A stretch of DNA of 61,603 bases, from NCBI GenBank assembly GCA_934294885.1, contig CAKRAK010000015.1, forward strand, positions 1 through 61,603, read 5' to 3'. Below the pieces are notes generated by a model. The model saw only the letters and a program-made list of their open reading frames with translations, was not told the DNA's origin and made no database searches. Shown here piece after piece: positions 17,096-26,486 of this stretch; position 1 is the first letter of the stretch, and each line of letters starts with the position of its first letter. Made by a program: the position numbers and the translations under genes. The DNA comes from an uncultured Lachnospiraceae bacterium. Lineage in GTDB: Bacteria; Bacillota; Clostridia; Lachnospirales; Lachnospiraceae.

Positions 17096-18115
17096 ATGAA
17101 AGAAAAGTTAGAAGCAATTAAGGCGGATGCTCTTTCTAAGATCAATGAAGCAAATGACCTTGATGCATTGAATGAAATCAAGGTTGCGGTTCTTGGAAAA
17201 AAAGGTGAGTTAACTGCTGTATTGAAAGGAATGAAGGATGTTCCTGCTGAGGAGAGACCAATGGTAGGTCAGATGGTGAACGAAGCAAGAACTGCAATTG
17301 AAGAAAAACTGGAAGAAGAAAAAATAAAAATTGCAAGAAAAATCCGTACAGAAAAAATGAAACGGGAAACAATAGATGTTACACTTCCGGGAAAGAAATA
17401 TATTCGGGGACACAGACATCCGAATCAGATTGCTCTTGAGGATTTGGAACGGGTATTTATCGGAATGGGCTATGAAGTAGTGGAAGGTCCGGAGATTGAA
17501 TATGATAAGTACAATTTTGAGTTGTTGAATATTCCTGCTAATCATCCTGCAAAGGACGAACAGGATACTTTCTATATTACAAAGGACATTTTGTTACGTA
17601 CACAGACATCACCGGTTCAGGCAAGAATTATGGAAAAAGGCAATCTGCCGATTCGTATTCTTTCTGCCGGACGTGTTTTCCGTGCAGATGAAGTGGATGC
17701 AACCCATTCCCCTTCCTTCCATCAGGTAGAGGGTCTGGTTATAGATAAGAACATAACTATGGCGGATTTAAAGGGAACCTTGAACCAGTTTGCAAAAGAG
17801 TTTTTTGGTGAGAGTACAAAGGTAAAATTCAGACCACATCATTTCCCATTTACAGAGCCGTCGGCAGAGGTGGATATCAGCTGCTTTAAATGTGGCGGAA
17901 AAGGCTGCCGTATGTGTAAGGGTAGTGGATGGATTGAGATTCTTGGATGTGGTATGGTTCATCCTCACGTATTGGAGATGTGTGGTATCGATCCAAATGA
18001 ATACCAGGGCTTTGCCTTCGGTATCGGTCTGGAGCGTGTAACCCTCCTCAAGTACGAGATTGACGACATGCGCCTCCTCTACGAAAACGATACCCGCTTC
18101 CTGGGACAATTTTAG
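17096..18115 (+). CDS. pheS: Phenylalanyl-tRNA synthetase alpha subunit
   Basis: 339 residues, usual length. N-terminal coiled coil (about 1-90), then the class II catalytic core: motif 2 region RILSAGRVFRADEVDATHSP, QVEGLVIDK, FRPHHFPFTEPSAEVD, and motif 3 GFAFGIGLERVTLLKYEIDDMR. A zinc-like CFKCGGKGCRMCKGSGW segment is present at about 260. Its expression is governed by the T-box 30 bases upstream. The last 25-30 codons are markedly richer in G and C (CTC, CGC, ACC, GAC codons) than the rest of the gene, and that composition continues into the palindromic spacer downstream. Confidence 0.95.
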   Translation: MKEKLEAIKADALSKINEANDLDALNEIKVAVLGKKGELTAVLKGMKDVPAEERPMVGQMVNEARTAIEEKLEEEKIKIARKIRTEKMKRETIDVTLPGKKYIRGHRHPNQIALEDLERVFIGMGYEVVEGPEIEYDKYNFELLNIPANHPAKDEQDTFYITKDILLRTQTSPVQARIMEKGNLPIRILSAGRVFRADEVDATHSPSFHQVEGLVIDKNITMADLKGTLNQFAKEFFGESTKVKFRPHHFPFTEPSAEVDISCFKCGGKGCRMCKGSGWIEILGCGMVHPHVLEMCGIDPNEYQGFAFGIGLERVTLLKYEIDDMRLLYENDTRFLGQF

Positions 18116-18124
18116 CGAAGCCGA

Positions 18125-18310
18125 GCAACGCACGCCAAGCATCTTACGCAACCGCGTAAGCTTGCTTACAAGCGGGTGCGTAAGATGCTTGGTGTATAGT
18201 GCGAAGCACGGAAAGCGAGATATCGGAGATATCGAGCGTGCGTTGCGAGGAAAAGCGGAGGAGAGCGATAGAAAGGGAGATATCGAAGATATCGAGCCTC
18301 AACCTCAATA
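18125..18310. repeat. Palindrome-rich spacer between pheS and pheT
   Basis: Nested inverted repeats: GCAACGCACG (18125-18134) with CGTGCGTTGC (18237-18246); inside it a 16-bp perfect repeat (18135-18150 with 18177-18192) whose loop adds CCGC/GCGG and GTAAGC/GCTTAC, making about 26 paired bases. A 27-base direct repeat follows (18211-18237 and 18271-18297, two mismatches), each copy carrying two GATATC palindromes. No ribosome site or sensible gene is seen here. Confidence 0.8.
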
Positions 18311-18358
18311 TTTGTGCAAAATTTAATATTATATATATACATATTAAATTTGCACAAA
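18311..18358. repeat. Remnant of the interspersed palindromic element (arms only)
   Basis: TTTGTGCAAA at 18311 and its complement ending at 18358 form arms of about 17-18 bp around a short TA-rich centre. The arms are the same as the inner inverted repeats of the elements at 27251 and 29408, so this looks like a copy that lost its middle. Confidence 0.65.
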
Positions 18359-18402
18359 ATATGAGGTCTCCAAATATTTTTGTTAAGAAAGGAAAGAAGA
18401 AT

Positions 18403-20829
18403 ATGAACACACCAATTTCATGGATTAAAGCCTATGTTCCTGACTTAGATGTAGATGTACAGGAATTTATAGATAAAATGACATTATCCGGTTCGCATGT
18501 AGAAGGATATGAGAAAAAAGATAAGAACTTAGAGAACATCGTAGTAGGTAAAATTGAAAGCATTGAAAAGCATCCGGATGCAGATAAATTAGTGGTATGT
18601 CAGGTAAATATCGGAACGGAAACAACCCAGATTGTTACCGGTGCTAAGAATGTAAAAGAAGGAGATATGATTCCGGTTGTGTTAGACGGTGGTAAGGTTG
18701 CTGCTGCACATGGCGACGATAATGAATATCCGGATGGAATCAAGATAAAAAAAGGAAAGCTTCGTGGTATTGAATCAAACGGAATGATGTGTGGAATCGA
18801 GGAACTTGGTTCTTCCAGAGATTTTTATCCGGAAGCTCCGGAGGATGGGGTATATGTATTTATGCCGGAGTCAGGTGTAAAGCCGGGAGACGATGCAGTG
18901 AAGGCATTAGGCTTAGATGATACGGTTGTTGAATATGAGATTACATCCAATCGTGTGGATTGCTTCTCTATGATCGGTATGGCAAGAGAGGTTGCAGCTA
19001 CCTTTGATAAGCCATTTTATCCACCGGTTGTTGAAGTGAAGGCAAATGATAAGGATGTAAATGATTTTATTAAAGTAACAGTAGAGGATAATGATTTGTG
19101 CTCTCGTTATTGTGCAAGAGTTGTAGAAAATATTAAGATCGGACCTTCTCCAAAATGGATGCAGGATCGTTTAAAGGCTATGGGAATCCGTTCCATTAAC
19201 AATCTGGTTGATATTACAAATTACATCATGGAAGAATATGGTCAGCCGATGCATGCCTATGATCTGGATACCATTGCAAAGAATGAAATCGTTGTAAAAC
19301 GTGCCAAAGATGGAGATACATTTACAACCTTAGACGGACAGGAAAGAAAGCTTGATAAAGATGTTTTGATGATCTGTGACGGAGAAAAGGAAGTCGGTAT
19401 TGCCGGAATCATGGGAGGAGAAAACTCTATGATTACCGATGATGTGAAGACGGTATTATTTGAGGCTGCCTGTTTTGATGGAACCAATATCCGTCTTGCA
19501 TCAAAGAGAATCGGACTTCAGACCGATGCTTCATTTAAATTTACAAAGGGATTAGATCCCAATACTGCATATGAGGCAATTAACCGTGCCTGTCAGTTAG
19601 TGGAAGAAATGGGCTGTGGTGATGTTGTTGGAGGCATTGTTGATGTTTATCCAAATCCGGTTGAACCAAAGGTGCTTCCGTTTGAGCCGGAAAGATATAA
19701 CGGATTACTTGGAACAGATATTGCAGCAGAGGATATGCTCAAATATTTTGACAAGTTAGATTTGGTTTATAACAAGGAAGACAATACGCTTACTATTCCA
19801 ACCTTCCGTCAGGATTTGAATTGTATGGCTGATCTGGCAGAAGAGGTTGCCCGTTTCTACGGATATGACAATATTCCTGTAGAGCTTCCGAAGGGAGAGG
19901 CTACCATCGGAAAGAAGCCGTTTAATCAGAGAGTGCAGGATGTGGCAAGAGAAATTTGTGAAAGAAATGGTTTCTCCGGCGGTATGACATATTCTTTTGA
20001 AAGTCCGAAGGTATTTGACAAATTGTTGTTGCCGGAGGATGCTTTTGAACGGAATGCAATTGTGATTTCCAATCCGTTAGGTGAGGATTTCTCTATTATG
20101 AGAACCGTGTCTTTAAATGGTATGCTTACCTCTCTTGCAACCAATTATAACAGAAGAAATAAGAGTGCCAGATTATATGAAATGGGTAATGTTTACATTC
20201 CGCATGCACTTCCGTTAACCGAACTTCCTGATGAGAAGATGAGATTGACCCTTGGTATGTATGGTGAAGGTGATTTCTTTGATATGAAGGGTGTTGTGGA
20301 AGAATTATTTGCAAAGCTTGGTGCTGAGGGACAGATTGAATTTGAGCCTTCGAACGACATTCCGTATCTTCATCCGGGACGTCAGGCTAAGATTACAAAG
20401 GGTAAGTTAGACCTTGGATTTTTAGGTCAGATTCATCCGGAGGTTGGAGATAATTACAATTTGAAATGTGAGGCCTATGTTGCGGTGCTTAACATGGATG
20501 TGATTACCATGATTGCTGATTTTGACCGAAAGTATGAAGGAATTGCAAAATTCCCTGCAAGTACCCGTGATTTATCTATGGTAATGAGTAAGGACATTTT
20601 TGTTGGTCAGATTGAGCATATTATCAAGAAAAACGGTGGAAAGATCTTGGAAAATTGCGAACTGTTTGACGTATATGAAGGCCAGCAGGTTGGAGAAGGA
20701 AAGAAGTCAGTGGCATTTGCCCTTTCTTTTAGAGCAAAAGACCGGAATCTGGAATCAGCTGAGGTTGATAAGGCTGTAGAGAAGATTTTGGATGGTCTTA
20801 AGAAGATAGGTATTGAATTAAGAGCATAA
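18403..20829 (+). CDS. pheT: Phenylalanyl-tRNA synthetase beta subunit
   Basis: 808 residues, standard bacterial length. Domains in order: tRNA-binding EMAP-like domain (about 40-150, IEKHPDADKLVVCQVNIG), B3/B4 editing region with SNRVDCFSMIGMARE and GIMGGENSMI, B5 domain (about 400-475), the catalytic-like core, and the C-terminal anticodon-binding FDX-ACB domain (about 715-808, KFPASTRDLSMV). It forms the alpha2-beta2 enzyme with PheS. I chose ATG 18403 after AAGAAAGGAAAG; the longer frame from 18199 runs through the palindromic spacer. The 287-base gap from pheS is much larger than usual. Confidence 0.95.
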   Translation: MNTPISWIKAYVPDLDVDVQEFIDKMTLSGSHVEGYEKKDKNLENIVVGKIESIEKHPDADKLVVCQVNIGTETTQIVTGAKNVKEGDMIPVVLDGGKVAAAHGDDNEYPDGIKIKKGKLRGIESNGMMCGIEELGSSRDFYPEAPEDGVYVFMPESGVKPGDDAVKALGLDDTVVEYEITSNRVDCFSMIGMAREVAATFDKPFYPPVVEVKANDKDVNDFIKVTVEDNDLCSRYCARVVENIKIGPSPKWMQDRLKAMGIRSINNLVDITNYIMEEYGQPMHAYDLDTIAKNEIVVKRAKDGDTFTTLDGQERKLDKDVLMICDGEKEVGIAGIMGGENSMITDDVKTVLFEAACFDGTNIRLASKRIGLQTDASFKFTKGLDPNTAYEAINRACQLVEEMGCGDVVGGIVDVYPNPVEPKVLPFEPERYNGLLGTDIAAEDMLKYFDKLDLVYNKEDNTLTIPTFRQDLNCMADLAEEVARFYGYDNIPVELPKGEATIGKKPFNQRVQDVAREICERNGFSGGMTYSFESPKVFDKLLLPEDAFERNAIVISNPLGEDFSIMRTVSLNGMLTSLATNYNRRNKSARLYEMGNVYIPHALPLTELPDEKMRLTLGMYGEGDFFDMKGVVEELFAKLGAEGQIEFEPSNDIPYLHPGRQAKITKGKLDLGFLGQIHPEVGDNYNLKCEAYVAVLNMDVITMIADFDRKYEGIAKFPASTRDLSMVMSKDIFVGQIEHIIKKNGGKILENCELFDVYEGQQVGEGKKSVAFALSFRAKDRNLESAEVDKAVEKILDGLKKIGIELRA

Positions 20830-20836
20830 GAGTAAA

Positions 20837-20870
20837 CAATCCGGCAGAAGCTTTCTGCCGGATTGTAATT
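20837..20870 (+). terminator. Terminator after pheT
   Basis: CAATCCGGCAGA pairs with TCTGCCGGATTG across a short loop, followed by TAATTT. Confidence 0.75.
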
Positions 20871-20881
20871 TGAGGTATATT

Positions 20882-21922
20882 ATGAAATTATCAGATTTTA
20901 ACTATGATTTACCGGAAGAGTTAATTGCACAGGATCCGTTAGAAAAACGTAGTGATTCCCGACTTATGGTGGTAGGAAGAGAAGATGGTTCCATAGAACA
21001 TAAGCATTTTTATGATATTATTGATTATTTGAATCCGGGAGATTGTCTTGTGATTAATGATACGAAGGTAATTCCTGCGCGATTAATGGGGGTAAAGGAA
21101 GAAACAGGAGCTTCCATTGAGGTATTGCTGTTAAAAAGAAAAGAAGAAAAGGTGTGGGAAACTTTAGTAAAGCCCGGAAAGAAAATGAAGGTCGGTGCAA
21201 GAGTTTCCTTTGGTGATGGTTTGCTGACCGGCGAAGTGATTGATATTGTAGAAGAGGGAAACCGTTTGATTCGCTTTGAATATCAGGGTATTTGGGAGGA
21301 AATTTTAGACAAGCTTGGTCAGATGCCTTTGCCACCCTATATTACCCATCAGTTGAAGGATAAAAATCGTTATCAGACGGTATATGCGGAGCATGAAGGT
21401 TCTGCAGCGGCGCCTACTGCCGGTTTGCATTTTACAAAAGAGCTTTTAGATGCAATAGAGAAAAAGGGAGTAGAGCTTGCCCACGTAACGCTGCATGTAG
21501 GATTGGGAACCTTCCGTCCTGTTAAAGTGGACAATATTTTAGATCATCATATGCATTCGGAGTTTTATATTGTTGAGCAGGAGGCTGCTGATAAAATCAA
21601 TGCAGCAAAGGAAAGAGGCAATCAGGTTATTTCCGTAGGGACGACCAGTACAAGAACCATAGAATCTGTAGCAGATGAGAATGGAAAAATGAGAGCTGCA
21701 AGCGGATGGACGGATATCTTTATTTATCCGGGATATCAGTTCAAGGTGGTAGATTCCCTGATTACCAATTTTCATCTGCCGGAATCTACACTCCTTATGC
21801 TTGTGTCGGCATTATCCTCCAGAGAAAATATGCTGCACGCATATGAGGTGGCTGTACAGGAACGGTATCGTTTCTTTTCTTTTGGGGATGCTATGTTTAT
21901 TCAAAAGAGGAATCTTTCTTAA
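20882..21922 (+). CDS. queA: S-adenosylmethionine:tRNA ribosyltransferase-isomerase
   Basis: 346 residues matching QueA from end to end: YDLPEELIAQDPLEKRSDSRL, VINDTKVIPARLMG, GSAAAPTAGLHFT, HVTLHVGLGTFRPV, TTSTRTIES and TNFHLPESTLLMLVSAL. It transfers and rearranges the ribosyl of SAM onto preQ1 in tRNA, making epoxyqueuosine. ATG 20882 follows GAGG by six bases. It begins only 12 bases after the pheT terminator, so it may depend on read-through or on a promoter within pheT. Confidence 0.95.
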   Translation: MKLSDFNYDLPEELIAQDPLEKRSDSRLMVVGREDGSIEHKHFYDIIDYLNPGDCLVINDTKVIPARLMGVKEETGASIEVLLLKRKEEKVWETLVKPGKKMKVGARVSFGDGLLTGEVIDIVEEGNRLIRFEYQGIWEEILDKLGQMPLPPYITHQLKDKNRYQTVYAEHEGSAAAPTAGLHFTKELLDAIEKKGVELAHVTLHVGLGTFRPVKVDNILDHHMHSEFYIVEQEAADKINAAKERGNQVISVGTTSTRTIESVADENGKMRAASGWTDIFIYPGYQFKVVDSLITNFHLPESTLLMLVSALSSRENMLHAYEVAVQERYRFFSFGDAMFIQKRNLS

Positions 21923-22055
21923 TGACAAAATGATGGGAGCTTGATAAAATAATATCAAGTGTTATAAATGGAGAAAGGGTTTTGCGCGTGCCGGATTCAT
22001 TTGGCAGTTGCCGGTGTTGTTCCGAAGTATGTGTGGTTTACATGGAGGGGTAGCA

Positions 22056-23720
22056 TTGAATCAAATATTTGGGGATAAGTTATTAGATGTTGTTCAATCA
22101 TTGTCCGGAATGCTGGTGGCATTATTGGATGAACAGAGTGGGTGGAATATTCTGCATAATGATTGTTCCATGCTTCAGGATATGGATGGAGAATTCTGTG
22201 GAGATATTATTTCCTGTATACAGGAATATGTTACGGAAGAAGATATGGCATCCTACATGATTTTTTTAAATAAGCTTCGTCATGGAATGAAAGGATGCGG
22301 GAATCAGAAGTTGATAGAAGAGGCTCGCTTGGATGTAGCTGTTCATTTAAAAAACAAAGACATTTCCTATTATCATAAGATAGAATGTTATTTTGATAAG
22401 GATGATGCCGGTGCGGTAATCGGAATGCTGGTAGTCGTGGCACCCCTAGAGGCAGAGGAGATTTATCGGATTACATTGGCGCAGAATATAACCAATGACC
22501 GTAGCCCGGCGATGTTTATAAAAGCCTCCAATGAAGTGATTCGTAAGAACACTGACAGGCAGTATGCATTGATTCAATTTGATGTGGCAAGATTTAAGGC
22601 AATTAACGAGATGTATGGGGAAGCCTTTGGAGACGAGATGCTTAATTATTTTCTGGAGGCTCTGAAGGTGATATGCAGTCCGGAGCAGTTATATGTCCGG
22701 TTAACTGCGGATGTATTTATGGTGCTGACATCCTATGAGACGGATTCCGATTTGCTTGCATTTGTGGATGATATGAATCAGAACCTTCTAAATTACAAGA
22801 ATATTGCGTATCGATTGGTTTTTGGTATCTGTAAGATTACCGATTTTTTGCAGCCTCTTAGAAAATATGGTGACCGGGCGGCTCTTGCCCGACAAAGTAT
22901 TAAGACGAATGCATTGGAATATGTTAAGTTTTATGAAGAGGGAATGAAGGATACGGTTCTGAATAATAAGTATATAGAAGACCATATGGAGAAAGCGTTA
23001 AAGAATCATGAATTTGTAATGTATTTACAGCCGAAGTATAGCATTGAGAAGAATGTGATTGTGGGAGCTGAGGCTTTGGTTCGCTGGATTCAAAAGGATA
23101 ATGGTATTATTCAGCCTGACCGTTTTATACCGGTATTTGAAAAGAATGGTTTTATCAAGAAGATGGATGCGTATATATGGGAGGCTGCCTGTAAAACAAT
23201 ACGCCGTTGGATTGATATGGGAACAGAGCCACTCCCTATATCCGTTAATGTATCCAGAGTTCACTTGAATGATGACGCGTTTATTCATGTTCTGAACGAT
23301 TTGGTACAACGATACAGAATACCGAAGCATTTGCTGGAGATTGAGATAACAGAAACCGTTGATAATACAGAGCGGATGATAGGATACATTATGACATTGA
23401 AAAAGGATGGCTATGTATTGCTAATGGATGATTTCGGTTCGGGGTATTCTTCTTTGAATACGCTAAAGGACACGCAATTTGATGTGTTAAAAATCGACCG
23501 GGAATTTTTACAGAATTTTATAGAATCCGACAGAGGACAGAAAATCGTTGCCCATACAATAGATATGACAAAGGCGATTGGAATGGATTTGGTTGCGGAA
23601 GGTGTAGAGACAAAAGAACAGGCGGACTTTCTTTCCGATTGTGGATGCGATATCGCACAGGGCTTTTATTATGCCAGACCGATGCCTGTAGAAGAGTTTG
23701 AAAAACTGTTGGGAATGTAA
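22056..23720 (+). CDS. c-di-GMP phosphodiesterase with degenerate GGDEF and intact EAL domain
   Basis: About 554 residues, cytoplasmic. An N-terminal region of about 150 residues is unassigned. The GGDEF domain (about 170-300) has lost its signature: the site reads RLTADVF. The EAL domain (about 310-554) keeps the catalytic set: GAEALVRW, NVSRVHL, EIEITETVDN, LLMDDFGSGYSSL, VLKIDREF and VAEGVETKEQ. It should therefore hydrolyse c-di-GMP, with the GGDEF part perhaps sensing GTP. I favour a TTG start at 22056 behind GGAGGGG; the frame is open back to 22008. Confidence 0.85.
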   Translation: MNQIFGDKLLDVVQSLSGMLVALLDEQSGWNILHNDCSMLQDMDGEFCGDIISCIQEYVTEEDMASYMIFLNKLRHGMKGCGNQKLIEEARLDVAVHLKNKDISYYHKIECYFDKDDAGAVIGMLVVVAPLEAEEIYRITLAQNITNDRSPAMFIKASNEVIRKNTDRQYALIQFDVARFKAINEMYGEAFGDEMLNYFLEALKVICSPEQLYVRLTADVFMVLTSYETDSDLLAFVDDMNQNLLNYKNIAYRLVFGICKITDFLQPLRKYGDRAALARQSIKTNALEYVKFYEEGMKDTVLNNKYIEDHMEKALKNHEFVMYLQPKYSIEKNVIVGAEALVRWIQKDNGIIQPDRFIPVFEKNGFIKKMDAYIWEAACKTIRRWIDMGTEPLPISVNVSRVHLNDDAFIHVLNDLVQRYRIPKHLLEIEITETVDNTERMIGYIMTLKKDGYVLLMDDFGSGYSSLNTLKDTQFDVLKIDREFLQNFIESDRGQKIVAHTIDMTKAIGMDLVAEGVETKEQADFLSDCGCDIAQGFYYARPMPVEEFEKLLGM

Positions 23721-23738
23721 TTCCATAAAGAATATCAG

Positions 23739-23775
23739 AAAAACGGGTTTAATCATTGATTAGAACCCGTTTTTC
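23739..23775. terminator. Bidirectional terminator between the EAL gene and aroA
   Basis: AAAAACGGGTT and AACCCGTTTTT pair across a 14-base loop between convergent genes. Confidence 0.8.
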
Positions 23776-23835
23776 TTTGTCTATGTCATTATTTTGTTTC
23801 ATGAAACTTACTTTTTGGCTAGCAGATGAGACTTC

Positions 23836-25119
23836 TTAACAGGTCAGATTCTGCATATCCTGATAGAATTGTGGATAGGAAATGTTGACACATTCTGCAT
23901 TAAGAATATCCGTTTCCCCATCTGCAAGACTTCCGGCAATTGCAAAGCTCATGGCAATCCGATGGTCGGATTTAGAATCAATGGCAGCCCCGTGAAGGGG
24001 TTTGCCGCCATGAATGATCATGCCGTCCTCTGTTCCTTCAATATCAACACCCATAGCAGAAAGATTCTTTACCATAACATCAATTCTGTTAGATTCCTTT
24101 ACCTTTAATTCCTGCGCATCTTTTATAATTGTTGTTCCGTCTGCAAAGGCAGCCATAATGGCAATTACAGGTATTTCATCGATTAGCTTTGGAATGATAT
24201 CTCCTTCAATTACGCAGCCCTGGAGAGCAGATGACTTGACGGTAATATCAGCCCGTGGCTCGCCGATCTTATCATAGCTGTGGGATACCGTAATATCAGC
24301 TCCCATATTCTTGCAGACGGTAATGATACCGTCTCTGGTAGGATTGATTCCGACATTTTTGATTGTAATTTCGGAATTTGGTGTGATCAATCCGGCAACA
24401 ATAAAATATGCGGCAGATGAAATATCTCCGGGAATCTGAATTTTTTGCGGAATCAGTTGGTTTGCCGGTTGTACGGTAGCGGTTGTTCCTTTGCTTTTGA
24501 TATCAATACCAAAGGATTCAAACATAAGCTCCGTATGATTTCTGGAAAGACTGGGTTCTGTTACGGATGTTTCTCCATCTGCATATAATCCTGCAAATAA
24601 AATAGCTGATTTAACCTGAGCAGAAGCAACAGGGGAGTCGTAATGGATACCCTTCAGGCTGCCACCTGATATCTTAAACGGTGCACATTGTTGGGTCTGA
24701 AGACTTTCAAACCGGGCTCCCATCATAGATAAAGGTGTCATGATTCTTCCCATGGGGCGCTTCCGGATGGATGCGTCACCGTCTATAGTAGAGGTAAAGG
24801 GCTGGGCTGCTAAAATGCCGGACATGAGCCGGGTCGTTGTGCCGCTGTTGCCCACATCCAAAATTCCCTCCGGTTTTGTTAATCCATGAAGTCCCCGTCC
24901 GGTAATCCGTACTGTATTGGTATTTGGATTATTCTCGATTGTTACCCCCATCTTTTGAAAACATGCAATGGAAGAAAGACAGTCAGCGCCCTGCAAAAAA
25001 CCGGTTACTTCTGTGGTTCCGTCTGCCAATGCTCCCAGCATAATACTTCTGTGGGAGATGGACTTATCTCCCGGAACAGTAATTTCTCCTCTTAATTTAT
25101 GAATCTTGGTTACTTTCAT
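23836..25119 (-). CDS. aroA: 3-phosphoshikimate 1-carboxyvinyltransferase (EPSP synthase)
   Basis: 427 residues, full length. Signatures: VPGDKSISHRSIMLGALADG, LDVGNSGTTTRLMSGILA, GDASIRKRPMGRI, QVKSAILFAGL, DISSAAYFIVAGL, KVKESNRI and DHRIAMSFAIAG. It joins shikimate 3-phosphate and phosphoenolpyruvate in the aromatic pathway. The start at 25119 follows AGGAG; the longer frame to 25224 runs into a palindromic element and is not used. It follows tyrA on the same strand, with the element at 25147-25257 inserted between them. Confidence 0.95.
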   Translation of the reverse strand: MKVTKIHKLRGEITVPGDKSISHRSIMLGALADGTTEVTGFLQGADCLSSIACFQKMGVTIENNPNTNTVRITGRGLHGLTKPEGILDVGNSGTTTRLMSGILAAQPFTSTIDGDASIRKRPMGRIMTPLSMMGARFESLQTQQCAPFKISGGSLKGIHYDSPVASAQVKSAILFAGLYADGETSVTEPSLSRNHTELMFESFGIDIKSKGTTATVQPANQLIPQKIQIPGDISSAAYFIVAGLITPNSEITIKNVGINPTRDGIITVCKNMGADITVSHSYDKIGEPRADITVKSSALQGCVIEGDIIPKLIDEIPVIAIMAAFADGTTIIKDAQELKVKESNRIDVMVKNLSAMGVDIEGTEDGMIIHGGKPLHGAAIDSKSDHRIAMSFAIAGSLADGETDILNAECVNISYPQFYQDMQNLTC

Positions 25120-25146
25120 GTTGTACTCCTTTTTTGTATTCTTATA

Positions 25147-25257
25147 GGCGTTTGCGAAACCCTCAATAACCGATATCAATTGTGAAAATTTAATATGATA
25201 TATAAGCAGGCTCTTGTAGCACACCGGTACTTAACGAGAAAAAGCGTTTCACAATTA
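25147..25257. repeat. Interspersed palindromic element, internally deleted copy
   Basis: Begins with the outer arm GGCGTTTGCGAAAC (25147-25160), shares the next 20 or so bases with the flank of the 27251 element, continues with the inner arm (about 25180-25202) and the ACACCGGTACTTAACGAG core, then jumps to AAAGCGTTTC at 25251, the start of the opposite outer arm. The middle and one inner arm are missing. Confidence 0.75.
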
Positions 25258-25276
25258 CTTGATGTGATTTGTCTGA

Positions 25277-26377
25277 CTAACGTTTGTATACTTGATAGTG
25301 TTCTTTGATCAGTACGTGGACAGCTTCTACGGCACTGTCATCATCATAGAAGGAAAGACGAAGAACTCCTTCGTTATCTTCTCTGTTATGGGTGATACCG
25401 ATATTTTTCAGATTAATGCCTGCAGTTCCGATATAGGAGACAGCCTTTGCCAGTGCATTGGGTTCGTCCGGAATGTCCACATATACATCATAATTCATCC
25501 GGATTACACCGGTTGCATGGTCGGGAACCGAATTTCTGTATTCCTTGGAATGTTCAAAGAAGTTATAGATATTCCTTGCTTTATCTCCCTGAATATAGGA
25601 AATCATATCATTTAATTCTGAAATAAATGTCTCTAATCCCTTTACAATGTTATCCGGATTGCTTAATAAGATATGTTCCCAGACAACGGGATTAGAGGAT
25701 GCGATTCTCGTAATATCCTTAAAACCGCCAGCAGCTAACTGCTTAAGCATTTGGGTATCATCCTCCTGATTGGCGACCAGATTCACCAGTGCAGATGCAA
25801 TTACATGAGGAATGTGGCTGATGTATGCAGTAATCTCGTCGTGTCTTTCGGGACTGTATACAATCGGAATGGCGCCCAAATCCCCTAAGAAGGTTTTGAA
25901 TTCTTCAATTCTATCCTCTAAAACAGTAGCAGAAGGAGTTACAAAATAGTATGCATTTTCAATTAACCGATCTCCGGCAGCATCATACCCGCTTCGCTCG
26001 GAGCCTACCATAGGATGTCCGCCGATAAAATAATCATCCAGTGCATTATCGTGAATTGCCTGATAGATATCACTTTTTACACTGCCTACATCCGTTAATA
26101 TGCAGGAATCTTTAATGATTCGTTTTAATATAGGAAGATATGCAATATTATAGTGAACCGGAGCACACAAAAATATGTAATCGCAGTCTGCCATGGCTTC
26201 AATTGAAGTAACTGTTTTTGTAAGTGTGCCGTCTTTGGTTGCCATTGATAATGCATTTTGATCTACGTCAAATCCAATAATCCTTGTGTCAGGAAAAATG
26301 CGCCGGATCGATTTTGCGATAGAGCCGCCGATTAATCCCAAGCCTACAAAACCAATTTGAAAATCCTGAGTATTCAT
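25277..26377 (-). CDS. tyrA: Prephenate dehydrogenase with ACT domain
   Basis: 366 residues. NAD-binding Rossmann start IGFVGLGLIGGSIAKSIRR, then FLCAPV, LTDVGSVKS, GGHPMVGSERSG with the catalytic His region, YISHIPHVIASALV and GGFKDITRIASSNP. A C-terminal ACT domain (about 295-366, VYVDIPDEPNALAKAVSYIG) probably gives tyrosine feedback. It converts prephenate to 4-hydroxyphenylpyruvate. It is the gene before aroA on the minus strand and after the pseudouridine synthase. Confidence 0.93.
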   Translation of the reverse strand: MNTQDFQIGFVGLGLIGGSIAKSIRRIFPDTRIIGFDVDQNALSMATKDGTLTKTVTSIEAMADCDYIFLCAPVHYNIAYLPILKRIIKDSCILTDVGSVKSDIYQAIHDNALDDYFIGGHPMVGSERSGYDAAGDRLIENAYYFVTPSATVLEDRIEEFKTFLGDLGAIPIVYSPERHDEITAYISHIPHVIASALVNLVANQEDDTQMLKQLAAGGFKDITRIASSNPVVWEHILLSNPDNIVKGLETFISELNDMISYIQGDKARNIYNFFEHSKEYRNSVPDHATGVIRMNYDVYVDIPDEPNALAKAVSYIGTAGINLKNIGITHNREDNEGVLRLSFYDDDSAVEAVHVLIKEHYQVYKR

Positions 26378-26486
26378 GATTGATTCGCTCCTTCGTTATT
26401 TGTATTGTAATCATTCCGTGATTACGATATGTAATATCTGTTCCTATTTTATTAAAATCAAATGATAATGTCAATGCTTTAAATTG

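Noticed and set aside
18199..18402. N-terminal extension of PheT by 68 residues
   Set aside because: The extension is a translation of direct repeats and palindromes; PheT normally begins at the 18403 ATG with AAGAAAGGAAAG upstream.
25120..25224. Longer AroA start
   Set aside because: Codons fall in the palindromic element; the AGGAG site fits 25119.
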